Below are positions 35,359 to 45,935 of a stretch of 64,000 nt of DNA, one piece after another. The notes beneath the pieces are model-generated. The model saw nothing but the letters and a program-made list of their open reading frames with translations, was not told where the DNA came from and did not search any database. The position numbers and the translations under genes are program-made. The stretch's first letter is position 1. Every line of letters begins with the position of its first letter. This DNA comes from Lepidodermella squamata (Eukaryota > Gastrotricha). The DNA lies in contig JBLDXI010000105.1 of the NCBI GenBank assembly GCA_047495785.1, positions 87,579 to 151,578 of the forward strand, read 5' to 3'.

Positions 35359-35432
35359 AGTCAACCCGCAAAAGTAGAAAAACCATCAAGTCCCTTGGAA
35401 TTCGAGGTTGGAACAGGATTTATGTCACAATC

Positions 35433-35765
35433 AAAACAGCAAAACAGCCGAATCCATCGACTCACCTCAAGTCGTTGACAGAAAGGTTCAAACGAAGTCA
35501 CTTTTTCATTTTCAAACCATATCTACGTCAACCGTTAAAGAGTGTTTGAACAAATTGTCACCACGCAAGCCTACGACGGGTTCAGACGGAATACCTGAGT
35601 GTGTTCTCAAGGTGGCAGCCGATTTCCTAGCGCCACATTTAGCTTTAATTTACAATAAAGTCTTGCTAGAACGCCAGATTCCAGCCGCCTGGAAATTAGC
35701 TACAACAACGCCTTTGTTCAAAAAAGGTTCGAAAGACCTTGTCGGGAACTATCGTCCTGTCGTCA
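35433..35765 (+). pseudogene. LINE reverse-transcriptase fragment (fingers region)
   Basis: The translation TGSDGIPECVLKVAADFL, then LLERQIPAAWKLATTTPLFK and NYRPV matches the start of the LINE reverse-transcriptase domain of CR1/L2-type elements. It is truncated at both ends and joins abruptly at about 35766 to an endonuclease region of another element. Confidence 0.75.
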
Positions 35766-36381
35766 AATTTGAAATGGATGGCTTCGTGCTGAAAACCTCG
35801 CTCGGAAACTTTGTCTATTCATTTGAAGAACAAAATATGGTCGAAATGGCTGACTAGGGTCCAGCAGATCTTACTACGGCCAAAATCTATTACTGTAACG
35901 CGCAATCCTTGGTTAATAAATTGACAGAACTCTTAATCTTGCTTGAACTACTCATTTATGATATATTATTATTTTCGGAAAGTTGGCTCACTAACAAAAT
36001 AACGAATGGTGAAATTCTTAAAAATTCGAAGTACTCTGTTGGACGTTGTGATCGAGGTGCACGTGGTGGTGGTGCCTGTATCCTAATTAGAGAAGGTATT
36101 AATTATAACGTGGTTGAAATTCCCAAGAAATTCGACGAATTGGAAATTATTGCTATTGATGTTTACTTCACGAAACTTTGCGTCAAGCGATTTGCTTGTT
36201 TTTATCGCCCCGGTAAGCATGTTGTCAATGAAACCTGCCGTAAAACCGAGCTTCTGAGCGAATGCATCTCTTTCCTGTCTGAATGTGATCATCCTATTTA
36301 CGTTTTAGGTGACCTGAATATGTCTTGGCTAAACTGGGAAGACCTAAATGCGAACGAAGATAATATTTCTGAAGCCTTTAA

Positions 36382-37269
36382 CACTCTATCGGCCGAAGGT
36401 TTTCGCGTGTACCTTTCCTGTAGCGCCGGGGTTTTTTCGATGTACCTACCAAAAAATTCGACCCCCAGATTATTATATTTACTTGAAGGTCACGGAAATC
36501 TAAGATCATTGGTCGATGTCCCGGATTTTTCCGGCTCATCCTTCTTACGTAATAACAAAAAAACACTTACTCATATTTGAGTATACGGCGCCATCGTGCA
36601 AACTGCTTACTCACCTATGAGTATCCGGCGTTTTCCAGCAAATCTCATTTACTCACCTATGAGTATACGGCATCAGGTCTTACTCAGGTTTACTCTCATA
36701 TGAGTATACGGCCTTAAAGCTCAAAATTGCTATACTCACCTATGAGTATTTAGCGCTAGCTTGGAAACATTGCAAGACCAAATTATGCAGCTATCATGTG
36801 GTTTTACGGTTTGGTTGTTGAAAAGACACTACCAGCGATTTTTTGGAATTTTTTTCCTGGATAGCGTGCCTTCTAAAAATAAGCTGATTTACACGAAAAA
36901 TACTTTGAAACATGGCGCATCTCATGTAGGTGAAATGAAAAAATTAGCTAATTCTGGAATTCGATAATCTATCTATAATCGATAATCGATAATCGATAAT
37001 CAGTGATTTCTTATTCAAGGAATGAGTATAGGGTGATTTCGACTTCAGATTCGACATCTACGGGTGTGACTTGTGTCTTGGGGTGCATCATGGGTATTTT
37101 CAGATGCACAGGTCTCACGTAAAAAAATCGCAAAAAAGCAACACTTCTATGTACTCATATATGAGTATACGGCGAATTTCTGCAAATTGGAGGCTACTCA
37201 AATGTGAGTATATAGCGAATTTCTGCAAATCCGAGAATACTCACATATGAGTATTTGGACGATAGAGTG
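36382..37269. mobile_element. TTAA-flanked element with eight TGAGTA palindromes, inserted in the LINE
   Basis: TTAA at 36378-36381 and 37270-37273 flanks inverted ends CACTCTATCG(G/T)CC. Removing the element restores one TTAA and reading continuity of the LINE endonuclease (EAFKPCLISNSLSQLNQ). Inside, eight copies of TACTCAYMTRTGAGTATAYG lie between 36568 and 37253, most followed by GCG. TTAA targeting is typical of piggyBac-type elements, but the end sequence is not the usual CCC type. No protein is encoded. Confidence 0.75.
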
Positions 37270-37454
37270 TTAAGCCTTGCCTTATCTCTAATTCTTTGTC
37301 TCAGTTGAATCAGTGCTCAATGTTGAAGTAACCTTACCGTTCTCTACCACCATACACAATGCCGTTAAATTCGAAATTGTAACTAATAATCCCAGACACC
37401 GTCCTACTTCGATGAACAATAATTTTCGTAAAGCTGACTATTTAAAAATTGCTG

Positions 37455-38111
37455 AGTCCTTAAACGACGTAAACTGGATGGAATTCTTCCGAGGGTGTGA
37501 TGACGATATTGAACTGGCATTTACTAAATTTAATAGCTTCTTGCTATCGCTCGTTAATCAATATGTACCTCTGCGTGGTCCTTTATGTGTACAAAAGTGA
37601 AGTTGAAAAATTCGAGAAAAATAATGTATCTAATGTTATTAAATCAAAAAAAAAATGTCGTCAATCTATAATTATATTAATTGCCAACTAAAAGCTAATA
37701 ACCGCCTTATTCCACCTTTATTAAACAAAAATGAAGTACTGTGTGTTGATGATTATGAAAAAGCTGAACCCCTAAATGAGCAATTTGTTTCTGTTTTTAC
37801 CGATGATGATGACAAGTGCCCTGATACCTCAAGTTTCAAGTTCACGGAAGACTCCCTTTGTAATATCGTCTTTGCAATCTGTCCAGACAATTTACCAGAC
37901 AATTTGTAATTTTATAATTTACAATTTATATATTTATATATATATATTACAATATATTTCGGATAAATTCCTTTCACACATAAAGGACCACGCAGAGGTA
38001 CATATTGATTAACGAGCGATAGCAAGAAGCTATTAAATTTAGTAAATGCCAGTTCAATATCGTCATCACACCCTCGGAAGAATTCCATCCAGTTTACGTC
38101 GTTTAAGGACT
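37455..38111. repeat. Inverted duplication inside the CR1/L2-like LINE
   Basis: The 136 bases at 37455-37590 recur as an exact or near-exact reverse complement at 37976-38111, separated by about 385 bases that include an AT-rich (TATA) run. This resembles a LINE-internal inversion from twin priming or template switching. Confidence 0.85.
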
Positions 38112-39671
38112 GTTTTTTATAAAGTTTTGCGCTCTCAACTATCTAAACATCTATCTTATATTTTTAATATATCTTTCCAGAATGGCTCTATACCCAGATG
38201 TTGGCGCGATGCTCTAGTTACTCCTATACCTAAAAAAGGTAACTCTAAAAAACCCGCTGACTACCCTCCTATCTCTCTTACGAGTACACCCTGTCGTATA
38301 TTTGAGTCACTGATACATGACAAAATCCTCGATTTCCTATTCTATCATAAAATTATTACAGCTGACCAGCATGGCTTCATGAAAAAAAATCGACTTCTAC
38401 TCAAATGCTGGAATGCACTTATGATTGGTGTTATGCCATTGAGGGAAATGAGTGCGTTGATATTATATATATTGATTTCGTTAAAGCCTTTGACACCGTC
38501 AGCCACAGGAAACTACTACAAAAGCTCGAGGCGATTGGTATAAATGGTAAACTACTATCATGGATAAATGCATATCTGAACGATCGCACTCAACAAGGTT
38601 GTTGTGAATGGCAGTGTTAGCCGTCCTGCAAAAGTCAAAAGCGATGTACCACAGGGCTCAGTTTTAGGTCCACTTCTATTTCTTATATATATAAATGACA
38701 TTGTAAATAATCTACCGTCTGGTGTGCATATCAAACTTTTTGCCGATGATTGCAAAATATATGTTGTGTTCTCATACGATGATGAAAAGAAAATGGAAAA
38801 TCTTGAACTCGCGCTAGAAAATATTTTTGCCTGGATTGAAACCTGGAAACTGAAACTGTCGTTGGAAAAATGTGCTGTGCTACATCTCGGTTCTAAAAAT
38901 CCTCGTCGAAACTACTCGCTTGGTGGCATCCCGCTAATTAAATGTGCCAATTATAAAGATTTAGGCTTGTTTGTAGATGAAAATCTCTCTTTCAAGTACC
39001 ACTGTTCTACCGTAATTGAAAAAGCACATAATAGAACCAACGTTATACTTCGAGCTTTCAAAGGGCAGGCCCTATGACATTGAAATGGGCTTACTGTGCA
39101 TATGTTAGGCCGCTCCTCGAATATGCGATTAGCGTCTGGTCTCCCGCGCAAATCGGTGATCTAACAACGCTAGAGAAAGTTCAGAGCTATTTCACTCGCC
39201 GTGCCCTAGGCTATACCTTACATGACCTAAATAGGCCTAACTATGAAACTAGATTAAAAATCCTGAACATGCAATCTCTCGAGCTACGTAGACTTCAAAT
39301 CGATTTATGTTTTGTTTATAAAATAATTAATGGCTCTGTAATCACTAGTCTGAAAAAATAATATTGCTTTTTTACCTTCTAAAACTCGCGGCCACTGCCT
39401 ACGTTTTAATGTCGTTCATCCTGATGGTTCTTACAAATTCGCCACTTCCGCATGCTTCAACAACTTTTTCTTGAATCGTATGGTCAATGGTCAATATATG
39501 GAATGAGCTCCCTGAGAACGTCTTTTATATGGATAGCACGCTACCTGTTGAATCTAAAAACGAATTATTCAAACGTAACCTGATGTCTTGTGATCTTAAT
39601 AAATATCTTCAAATTAAATTGTAAAAGGGCCGATGTAAGCGGTCTGCGTACCCTTTCCGTCCTCAAAACTT

Positions 39672-39686
39672 TGTTTTGGAAATAAA

Positions 39687-39737
<51 letters not shown>

Positions 39738-39752
39738 AATAATAATAATAAT
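39672..39752. repeat. TTA/TAA simple repeat between two LINE 3' ends
   Basis: (ATT)n changes to (AAT)n at about 39737. The left part is the tail of the plus-strand LINE; the right part, read on the minus strand, is the tail of the minus-strand LINE. Confidence 0.85.
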
Positions 39753-39834
39753 GTTTTTATTTATCCTCTTCGGGACTGAGCGTCGTGTACCGTTTCCGGT
39801 TTTGAAGAGGGCGAAGGCAGGCGAAGAATGATCC

Positions 39835-42800
39835 TCACCCACCCCCACAGTCGAGGATTCTGCTTTTTGTATAGAATTCGTAATTTTCAATCGAGTTAAC
39901 AACCATGCGCCATTCATCTTTTTCAAAAGAAACCGATTCCGCTAGTTGGACATCGGGAATAATTTTGATCTCAAAATCTTTTTCGCCGGGATTTTTTCTA
40001 TTTTCTCGTTTCTTAGTGGCTTTATTTTTCTTATCCTTGACCTTATTGTTCTTATTGGTTTTCTTTTTCCGGCGAATTTCCTTAGTAAGACCTACTTTAA
40101 TTAGGCTTCTATGCACTCCGTTGATCCATCTGGTTCGAGGTCTACCTCTGGGTGCAAACCACCCAAGCGGAGGCGTCCAAATATATATTTTGTGTATTAG
40201 TCCTTCTACGTCATAGTCACGTGACCTAATTATGTGCCCTAGATATCTTAGCCTTTGTTTTTCAACAATGCGGCTCACTTCAATGAGACCTCCGCATAAC
40301 GCAAGTCGAATGTCTATATTTGGAATATAGTCCATTAGGTGGACACCTACTATAGATCGAAGCCATCGATATTCTATAGTGTTTAGTCTATTTTCTTGGG
40401 CTATCGATATGTTCCACGATTCGCAGGCGTAAATGATGGTAGGTATTATAACACATGTCAGTACCTCAAGTTTTGTAGCTATGGAAACCTGACTTTTGTT
40501 GCACATGAATTTATTCATGGCGCCGAAAACACTGCCTGCCTTAGAAATTCTGTAGTTTAGTTCCTCATCGATTTTGCCGTCACTAGTAATAATGCTCCCT
40601 AAATATTTAAATTTGGTCACTTTTTCAAGTTTTTTCCCGTTCAATTCCAATTCGTAATTTTGAGTGGCTGACTCGTCTCTAGAAATAATCATATATTGAG
40701 TTTTTGCCGCGTTAATTTTCAGACCCAATTCGGTGCAAGCCAAATCGAAAATGTGAAGTAGTCGTGAAATTTCGTCGTGATTCATGCCTAAAAGTGTTCC
40801 GTCGTCAGCAAACGCTAGTAAATTTAGGAAATCAGTCTCGCTCATAGCGGTCTCGCTGTTTGCGGTCTCGCTAATAGGAAAGCCTAATTTTTCAGCAGAT
40901 ATTTTTTCGCAAATTTTGTTGAAGGTCGCTATGAATAGCAAAGGAGACAACGGGCAACCCTGTCTTAGTCCCCTGGTAACATAGAAGAAATCTGAGAGCT
41001 CAGAATCGACTCTAACAGCAACTTTATTTACTTTATATAGACTTTGAATAGCTTCAATTAAGCTGGGTTCTACACCCATATTTTGGAGGGCGGCCCATAC
41101 TTTTTCCCTGTCCACCAGATCATAGGCTTTTTCGAGATCGATGAAGACTAGGTGGAGTTCCTTCTTAAAGAATATAATTTTCTCAATAATTTGTCGGAGA
41201 ACGTAAATGCAGTCTCTGGTGCCCTTGAGGGGTTGAAAACCAAATTGCAGTTTAGAAATTTTTGAGCCAATTAATGCTCTCAATTTTCGTTCGAGAATAA
41301 TGGCATAGAGTTTTCCTACAACACTTAAGAGGCTGATGCCTCTGTAATTTTGGCATTTTGATTTCTCACCTTTATTTTTATAAATTGGGGTAATTATAGC
41401 CGTTGACCATTCTTCTGGGACCCTCTTATCTATCCAAGCTCGATTCAAAATTTCCCTGAGCCATTCAATATTGGCCTCGCTCAGAGCTTTGATCATTTCG
41501 GGTCTTACTTCATCTATACCCGGGGCTTTACCGTTTTTCATGTGGTCGATGGCATTTTTAATTTCGGTGAGAGTAATTTCCGTTAAATTTGGATTTTTAT
41601 CTAATAGAATTTCATCGTCGGGGTTATTGGGTTCCTTTTCAAGTCCTTGTAGAAGATCAATGAAATACTTTTTCATAACTTCTAATATTTCGTCAATTCC
41701 GCTGGTAAGTGAGCCGTCTTCTTTTTCAAGAGGATTGGGTTCGCTTTTCTCTCTATTTTCTCCCCTCAATTTTTTGATTTCCAGCCAGAATTTTTTGATA
41801 TTATCATAATCAGTCGGATTTTCAAGTAATTTGTCCAATTCAGAAAATTCAGTTTGATCCTTAATAATTTTCAAGCGTTCAAGGGCCTGATTTTTCTCAT
41901 TTCTAGCTATTGTATAATTCTCTCGGTCTACGTGGCCCTTGGTGTAGTTTTTAAAATTTTCTTTGCCTTTTTGAATGATTTTGTTGGCCAATGGTGTCCA
42001 CCAGAGCGGTTTTTCGCTAATTTTGCCTACTTTTCGTTCACCGCAGGAGGATCTGGCAGCATCCAGTAGGTTAGATTTAGTGTTCACCCACTTCTCTTCT
42101 ATTGAGACAGGGTTTTCGTTTTCATTTGCGATGTTGCTAGCTAAAATTTCATTAAACTTGGAACTGTGTTCCTCATTCCTAAGCAAATGATGTTTAATTG
42201 ATTTTTTAATTTCAACCTTTTTCCGTTGAAAGTTTGGGCACTTAATAACACCACGAACTAGCCTATGATCTGATTCGAGTATGGGTTCTTCCTGAACGTC
42301 GCAAACATCAAATTTATCTTTTTCGCTTTTATCGACCAAGATGTAGTCTAAGAAGGATCTACGAAGGGTTTTTCCGTTGCCCCTTTGCCATGTGTACCCA
42401 ATGTTGGGGAAAAACGTATTAATAAAACACAGATTGTTGCTGTTTGCAAATTCAATCCATAGATCTCCTTTATCATTTCTAATGTTATCACCATAAGGGC
42501 CTACAGTTTTTGATTTTTGTGCACTCATAATCCGGCCGTTCAAATCTCCCATTACAATTGTAGTGCCTGTTTTTGAGTTCAAACGCGCATATTCTTGTTG
42601 CAGTACTTGAAGAAAGGCGTCTAATGTTTTGGTGCAATTATTTGCTGGTGCGTAGACGGAAATAATGTTAAACATATCGCGATTTACTTTAAGCCTAGCC
42701 GATATAATACGTTCATTGATATATTTGACCTCGATGACATGTATATATTTGCATCGTCTAACATATAGTGCGGCCCCTGATTGTGCCTTACCATCATTTA

Positions 42801-43098
42801 CGCCACTATAATAAATCGTGCCATGCCTAAGATTAATACGGCCTTGGCCTTTTTTGCAGTGCTCTTGCAAAGCCACTGCGTCATATAGACGAAGTTCAGA
42901 ATTTGTTTCCTCTTCTTTCCTATTTAGCGTAGTAGTGTTGATAGTACAAATTTTGAAAACATTATCGTCCTTAATTTTTGATGATTGGCGCAAGGTTGTT
43001 TTACTCTTACGTTTTAGCCGTTTTATAGGTAGTTTCTTGCCATTTTTCATGCTGCCTTCGCCCTCTCCATTGTCCTCATCATCATCATCACAGGTCAC
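39835..43098 (-). CDS. LINE endonuclease/reverse transcriptase, uninterrupted
   Basis: About 1087 residues are open. The frame position at 43098 is GTG, and the first ATG is at 43050 (MKNGKKLP); an upstream in-frame UAG at 43170 separates it from the zinc-knuckle frame. The apurinic endonuclease domain (residues about 45-300) keeps its key residues in VALQEH, GDLNGRI, DYILVDK and SDHRLV. The reverse transcriptase (about 480-850) keeps NYRGISLLS, LEKAYD, GLRQGCPLSPLLF and FADDGTLL. The C-terminus has YLGHIIR and RGRPRTRWING and a lysine-rich run. Such proteins nick target DNA and copy their RNA there. All catalytic motifs are intact, so this copy could be recent or still active. Confidence 0.88.
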   Translation of the reverse strand: MTCDDDDEDNGEGEGSMKNGKKLPIKRLKRKSKTTLRQSSKIKDDNVFKICTINTTTLNRKEEETNSELRLYDAVALQEHCKKGQGRINLRHGTIYYSGVNDGKAQSGAALYVRRCKYIHVIEVKYINERIISARLKVNRDMFNIISVYAPANNCTKTLDAFLQVLQQEYARLNSKTGTTIVMGDLNGRIMSAQKSKTVGPYGDNIRNDKGDLWIEFANSNNLCFINTFFPNIGYTWQRGNGKTLRRSFLDYILVDKSEKDKFDVCDVQEEPILESDHRLVRGVIKCPNFQRKKVEIKKSIKHHLLRNEEHSSKFNEILASNIANENENPVSIEEKWVNTKSNLLDAARSSCGERKVGKISEKPLWWTPLANKIIQKGKENFKNYTKGHVDRENYTIARNEKNQALERLKIIKDQTEFSELDKLLENPTDYDNIKKFWLEIKKLRGENREKSEPNPLEKEDGSLTSGIDEILEVMKKYFIDLLQGLEKEPNNPDDEILLDKNPNLTEITLTEIKNAIDHMKNGKAPGIDEVRPEMIKALSEANIEWLREILNRAWIDKRVPEEWSTAIITPIYKNKGEKSKCQNYRGISLLSVVGKLYAIILERKLRALIGSKISKLQFGFQPLKGTRDCIYVLRQIIEKIIFFKKELHLVFIDLEKAYDLVDREKVWAALQNMGVEPSLIEAIQSLYKVNKVAVRVDSELSDFFYVTRGLRQGCPLSPLLFIATFNKICEKISAEKLGFPISETANSETAMSETDFLNLLAFADDGTLLGMNHDEISRLLHIFDLACTELGLKINAAKTQYMIISRDESATQNYELELNGKKLEKVTKFKYLGSIITSDGKIDEELNYRISKAGSVFGAMNKFMCNKSQVSIATKLEVLTCVIIPTIIYACESWNISIAQENRLNTIEYRWLRSIVGVHLMDYIPNIDIRLALCGGLIEVSRIVEKQRLRYLGHIIRSRDYDVEGLIHKIYIWTPPLGWFAPRGRPRTRWINGVHRSLIKVGLTKEIRRKKKTNKNNKVKDKKNKATKKRENRKNPGEKDFEIKIIPDVQLAESVSFEKDEWRMVVNSIENYEFYTKSRILDCGGG

Positions 43099-43167
43099 TG
43101 ATCGAAAGTCATCATAGTCAGCTAATAGTTCGAATCTGTTGAGCGTTGGGAGTGGGTGGTGCCCGGC

Positions 43168-43380
43168 CTACCAGTTGGGCCGGCGGCCATAGCCATAGTT
43201 GTTGCCGTTGTAGTTGTTGCCGTTATAATTGTTTCGGTTGCCGTGATATTCGTCACGGAAGTTGTTTCCCCCGGGACGACGTTGCTGGTAGTTGTTGTCG
43301 AAACCGTTGAAGTTGTTTCGGTAGTAGCCATTTCCGTTGTTTTGGTTCGGGCATTGATATCGCATGTGTCCGTACTCAAA
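43168..43380 (-). pseudogene. 5'-truncated zinc-knuckle frame of the LINE
   Basis: CFEYGHMRYQCPN has the C-x4-H-x4-C end of a CCHC knuckle, but the expected first Cys is replaced by sequence at the truncation point. A tail rich in Asn, Gly, Arg and Tyr follows (RNNFNGFDNNYQQRRPGG) and ends RRPNW-UAG. It is in the same frame as the endonuclease/RT, 23 codons upstream of position 43098. It probably binds RNA in the intact element. Confidence 0.6.
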
Positions 43381-43416
43381 ACAGCCAACAGTTATTATTA
43401 TTATTATTATTAAATA

Positions 43417-43640
43417 GACAAGGCCTGTACCAAAGCTCGCAAAGGCTTATTTGCTCTTCATCTAGCGTCTAAGAACGGACTGAACAGGAATTGCTTGAAA
43501 TTAATGGCTAATGGTCTGGTTTTTTCTCATTTACAGTATTGCGATGTATTACTTGGTGAAGCTTGTGACACATCTTTGAAAAGATTGCAATCTCTTTTGT
43601 CCTTTTTTCCAGATAAAACGAACGAAAATGTACAATTTGG
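43417..43640 (+). pseudogene. LINE C-terminal fragment, left half
   Basis: The translation KARKGLFALHLASKNGLN, then GLVFSHLQYCDVLLGEA and LKRLQS fits the region after the reverse-transcriptase core of L2/CR1-like LINEs. It appears to continue at 45637 after the nested GC-rich LINE. Confidence 0.6.
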
Positions 43641-43659
43641 AAGGTAAGAAAAAAGGCGC

Positions 43660-45600
43660 AGGCACAGCACGAACAGGCGCTTGTCCGGGACAGTGCGCCA
43701 CTCATAACACCGGACGGGCACATACTTAAATTATCACAAGGAGCGGAATTATCAGACACAGCAGAAGACAGAAGGCTAGTGATTAGTGGTAGGACAGCAG
43801 AGACGGAAGGTAGAGGACGGGAGAAGAAGAAACAAGGAAATAAGCAGGAAGGGGAAGAAGAAATAGGAGAGAGACTAACATAGTGGGACAGGGAGCGGGC
43901 CGGGCGGCAGGCGAGCGTTGAGAAGGAAGACAGGTGACTTCACAGGCGGCGACGCGGAAAGCCGAACATTCTCGATGTCTTCGCGAAGCGGCAGCACAAA
44001 GCGGACGACGTTGTCGGCATAGCGGCACTGGACGGCTTGTAAGTGCGAGGACAGACTGGGCAGGCGACAGCGCTGCTCCAGCACACGAACACGATCATCG
44101 AGACGGTCATGGAGAATGGCGCGCAGACAGTTATTCTGAAGCACGTCTAGGCGGCGGAGCTGTGTCTTCGCAGCAGACGCAAAGGAAACGAAGCCGAAGG
44201 TGGCGATGGAACGGACGAGCGCCAGGTAGGCGGTGCGGCGCCACCGGAAAGACAGCCCTGGCCGGCTAACAACCGAGCGGAACCACGACAGATTTTACCC
44301 ACAGCGATGGAGCACATATGGTCGATATGGGACTTCCAGGTCAACTTCTCATCGAACAGAATGCCCAGAATTCGAAGTACAGAGACTTGCGGGATGACAG
44401 TGCCTCCAAGCACGAGCCTCAAACCGGGGGGGACGACGGGAGAATGCGACAACCTTACTCTTTGCGGCGTTGAATTGCTGCCGCCACAGGCAGGCCCAAG
44501 CGGCGACGCGATCGACTTCCGCCTGTGCACACATCTCAGCTTCGGGGAACGAGGCACCAGAACCGACAACCGTCAGGTCATCAGCATAGGCATCCAAGTC
44601 ACAGCCAGGGGCACTGGGGGTCCGGAGAAGGTCGCTAGTGTAGATGACATAGAGTAGGGGCGACAGCGGGGAACCTTGCGGCACGCCGCACTGCAGCTGG
44701 ACCTGTCTGCTCAGAAAACCCGCAACGCGAGCTTGCAACTTTCGATCTCATGAGACCCAGGAAGCCGAATCATTGGCCATCGCATGTTCCAGCTCGATCC
44801 ACCGCTGACGCGTTGCCGCATCGGCGGCCGGATCACAGTAGGGATACATCGGGGCGATAAAGTGGGTGAGTAGCTCGTCGGCCAGAGTCACGGACGGGTG
44901 GAGGATACTACCGTCAGGGAGCGTCATGGGACCACACGTGCGGGGCTGCTGGTGCCGGTCAAGTTGGCGCCCAAGCTTCGCGGTAACGAAGTTGTCCAGA
45001 TAGCGCTTCGACCTGCCGCAGATTGGCCACGTCACGACGAAAGGCGTGCCGCTCCTTCGCATCTCGGAACGCATCGTCCAGACGCCGCAGTTCCGGCCGC
45101 AAGAACGGGGTCAACATGGCCACGGATCGCCCGCTCCAGTACTCGCTTCTGCTTAAGAAGGACTCGCATCTCGGAGGACAGAGAAATCTTTTTTAATTCG
45201 CTACGGTCGCAGAGGGGAACATGAAGCCGACGCGCCTCAGCCAGAGAAGCGTTAATAGCGCGGCGATAAGTCGTCAGGCGGGCTTGCGGATCGCCAACCT
45301 GAGGAAGAGCAATAGCGGCGAGTAGCGTCCAGAGCGTGCGTTGGTAGCCATGGCGATCGGCCCGAGATAAATCGAATCGAAGGGCAGGCTCAGGGTAGGG
45401 CAGACGCCGCCTCTCCCCGAGTACGGGGACGTTGAAACGAGTGGAAGTGCTAAAGTGATCGCTGTTGAATCTGTCGCCGACGGACACGTCACCGGTGAGC
45501 AGGCAAAGGGCAGTGGCGTTGAGGACCCACACGTCAAGCGTAGACAGACTACCAGTTCTCAGATCGATGTGCGTAGGAGCAGAGCGTAACACAGTTAACC
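43660..45600 (-). mobile_element. GC-rich degraded LINE nested in another LINE fragment
   Basis: Minus-strand pieces, all with shifts between them: endonuclease end (LDVWVLNATALCLLTGD, SDHFSTS) near 45590-45400; a linker (YLDNFVTAKLG) near 45000; reverse-transcriptase motifs GVPQGSPLSPLLYVIYTSDL and AYADDLTVV at 44700-44580; and VLRILGILFDEKLTWKSHID at 44390-44310. Much of the core between 44750 and the motif at 44700 is missing. Base composition is clearly richer in G and C than in the other LINEs and the host genes, which suggests a different lineage or origin. Confidence 0.75.
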
Positions 45601-45636
45601 CGAGCCGGGTGGCGACATGATGAAGCTTGTATCCAT

Positions 45637-45935
45637 TTGGGTTCCATTTGGGTTATGAATGCTTCTGATTCCGCTGACGCCTCTTCTCTTCGTGACGAAT
45701 TACAATGGCTCGACCAACAAGGCAAGCGTAATGTACACATTGCTACTCTCATGTACCGTTGTGTTGTCGGCGACGCGCCTGTGTCCATCAAATCTATTTT
45801 TGTACTGAAGCCTCCGTCTCGCACACGTTACTCTCAGCTTTCATTCAAAATACCGCGTATGCGTCTGGACTACGGTCAGGCCTCTCTTAGCTTCACCGGT
45901 CCTAGCCTGTTCAACACTCTACCTTTATAATTTCA
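45637..45935 (+). pseudogene. LINE C-terminal fragment, right half
   Basis: The translation LRDELQWLDQQGKRNVHIAT, then MYRCVVGDAP and GPSLFNTLP is typical of the extreme C-terminus of L2/CR1-like LINEs. It is in the same orientation as the 43417 fragment, so both are probably halves of one copy split by the GC-rich LINE. Confidence 0.6.

Larger units (their letters stand above)
35770..39671 (+). mobile_element. Broken CR1/L2-like LINE (APE endonuclease + reverse transcriptase)
   Basis: Endonuclease motifs: CNAQSLVNKL, RGGGACILIR, GDLNMSW (35909-36378). After an insertion (36382-37269) the frame resumes with LPFSTTIHNAVKFEI, lacking part of the TLDLVL region. Reverse-transcriptase motifs: WRDALVTPIPKKG, IDFVKAFDTV, DVPQGSVLGPLLFLIYINDI, FADDCK (38046-39077), then YVRPLLEYAISVWSP and LEKVQSYFTRR (39074-39361). 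Several frameshifts, an inverted duplication at 37.5-38.1 kb and stops make it non-functional. It ends in AAATAAAATTATT followed by a TTA repeat, a common LINE 3' tail. Confidence 0.85.
39753..43413 (-). mobile_element. Nearly full-length APE-RT LINE (RTE-like)
   Basis: The element covers a simple-repeat tail, a 3' untranslated end also present at 5.7 kb, the large endonuclease/reverse-transcriptase frame and a truncated zinc-knuckle frame up to a second (TTA)n run at 43394-43413. The missing first Cys of the knuckle shows that the 5' end is cut at that run. It is the source-type element for the fragments at 5.7 and 9.6 kb. Confidence 0.8.

Noticed and set aside
43122-43415. Thr-rich and Val-rich open frames on both strands upstream of the LINE
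   Set aside because: They are other-frame readings of the Asn/Gly/Arg-rich zinc-knuckle region.
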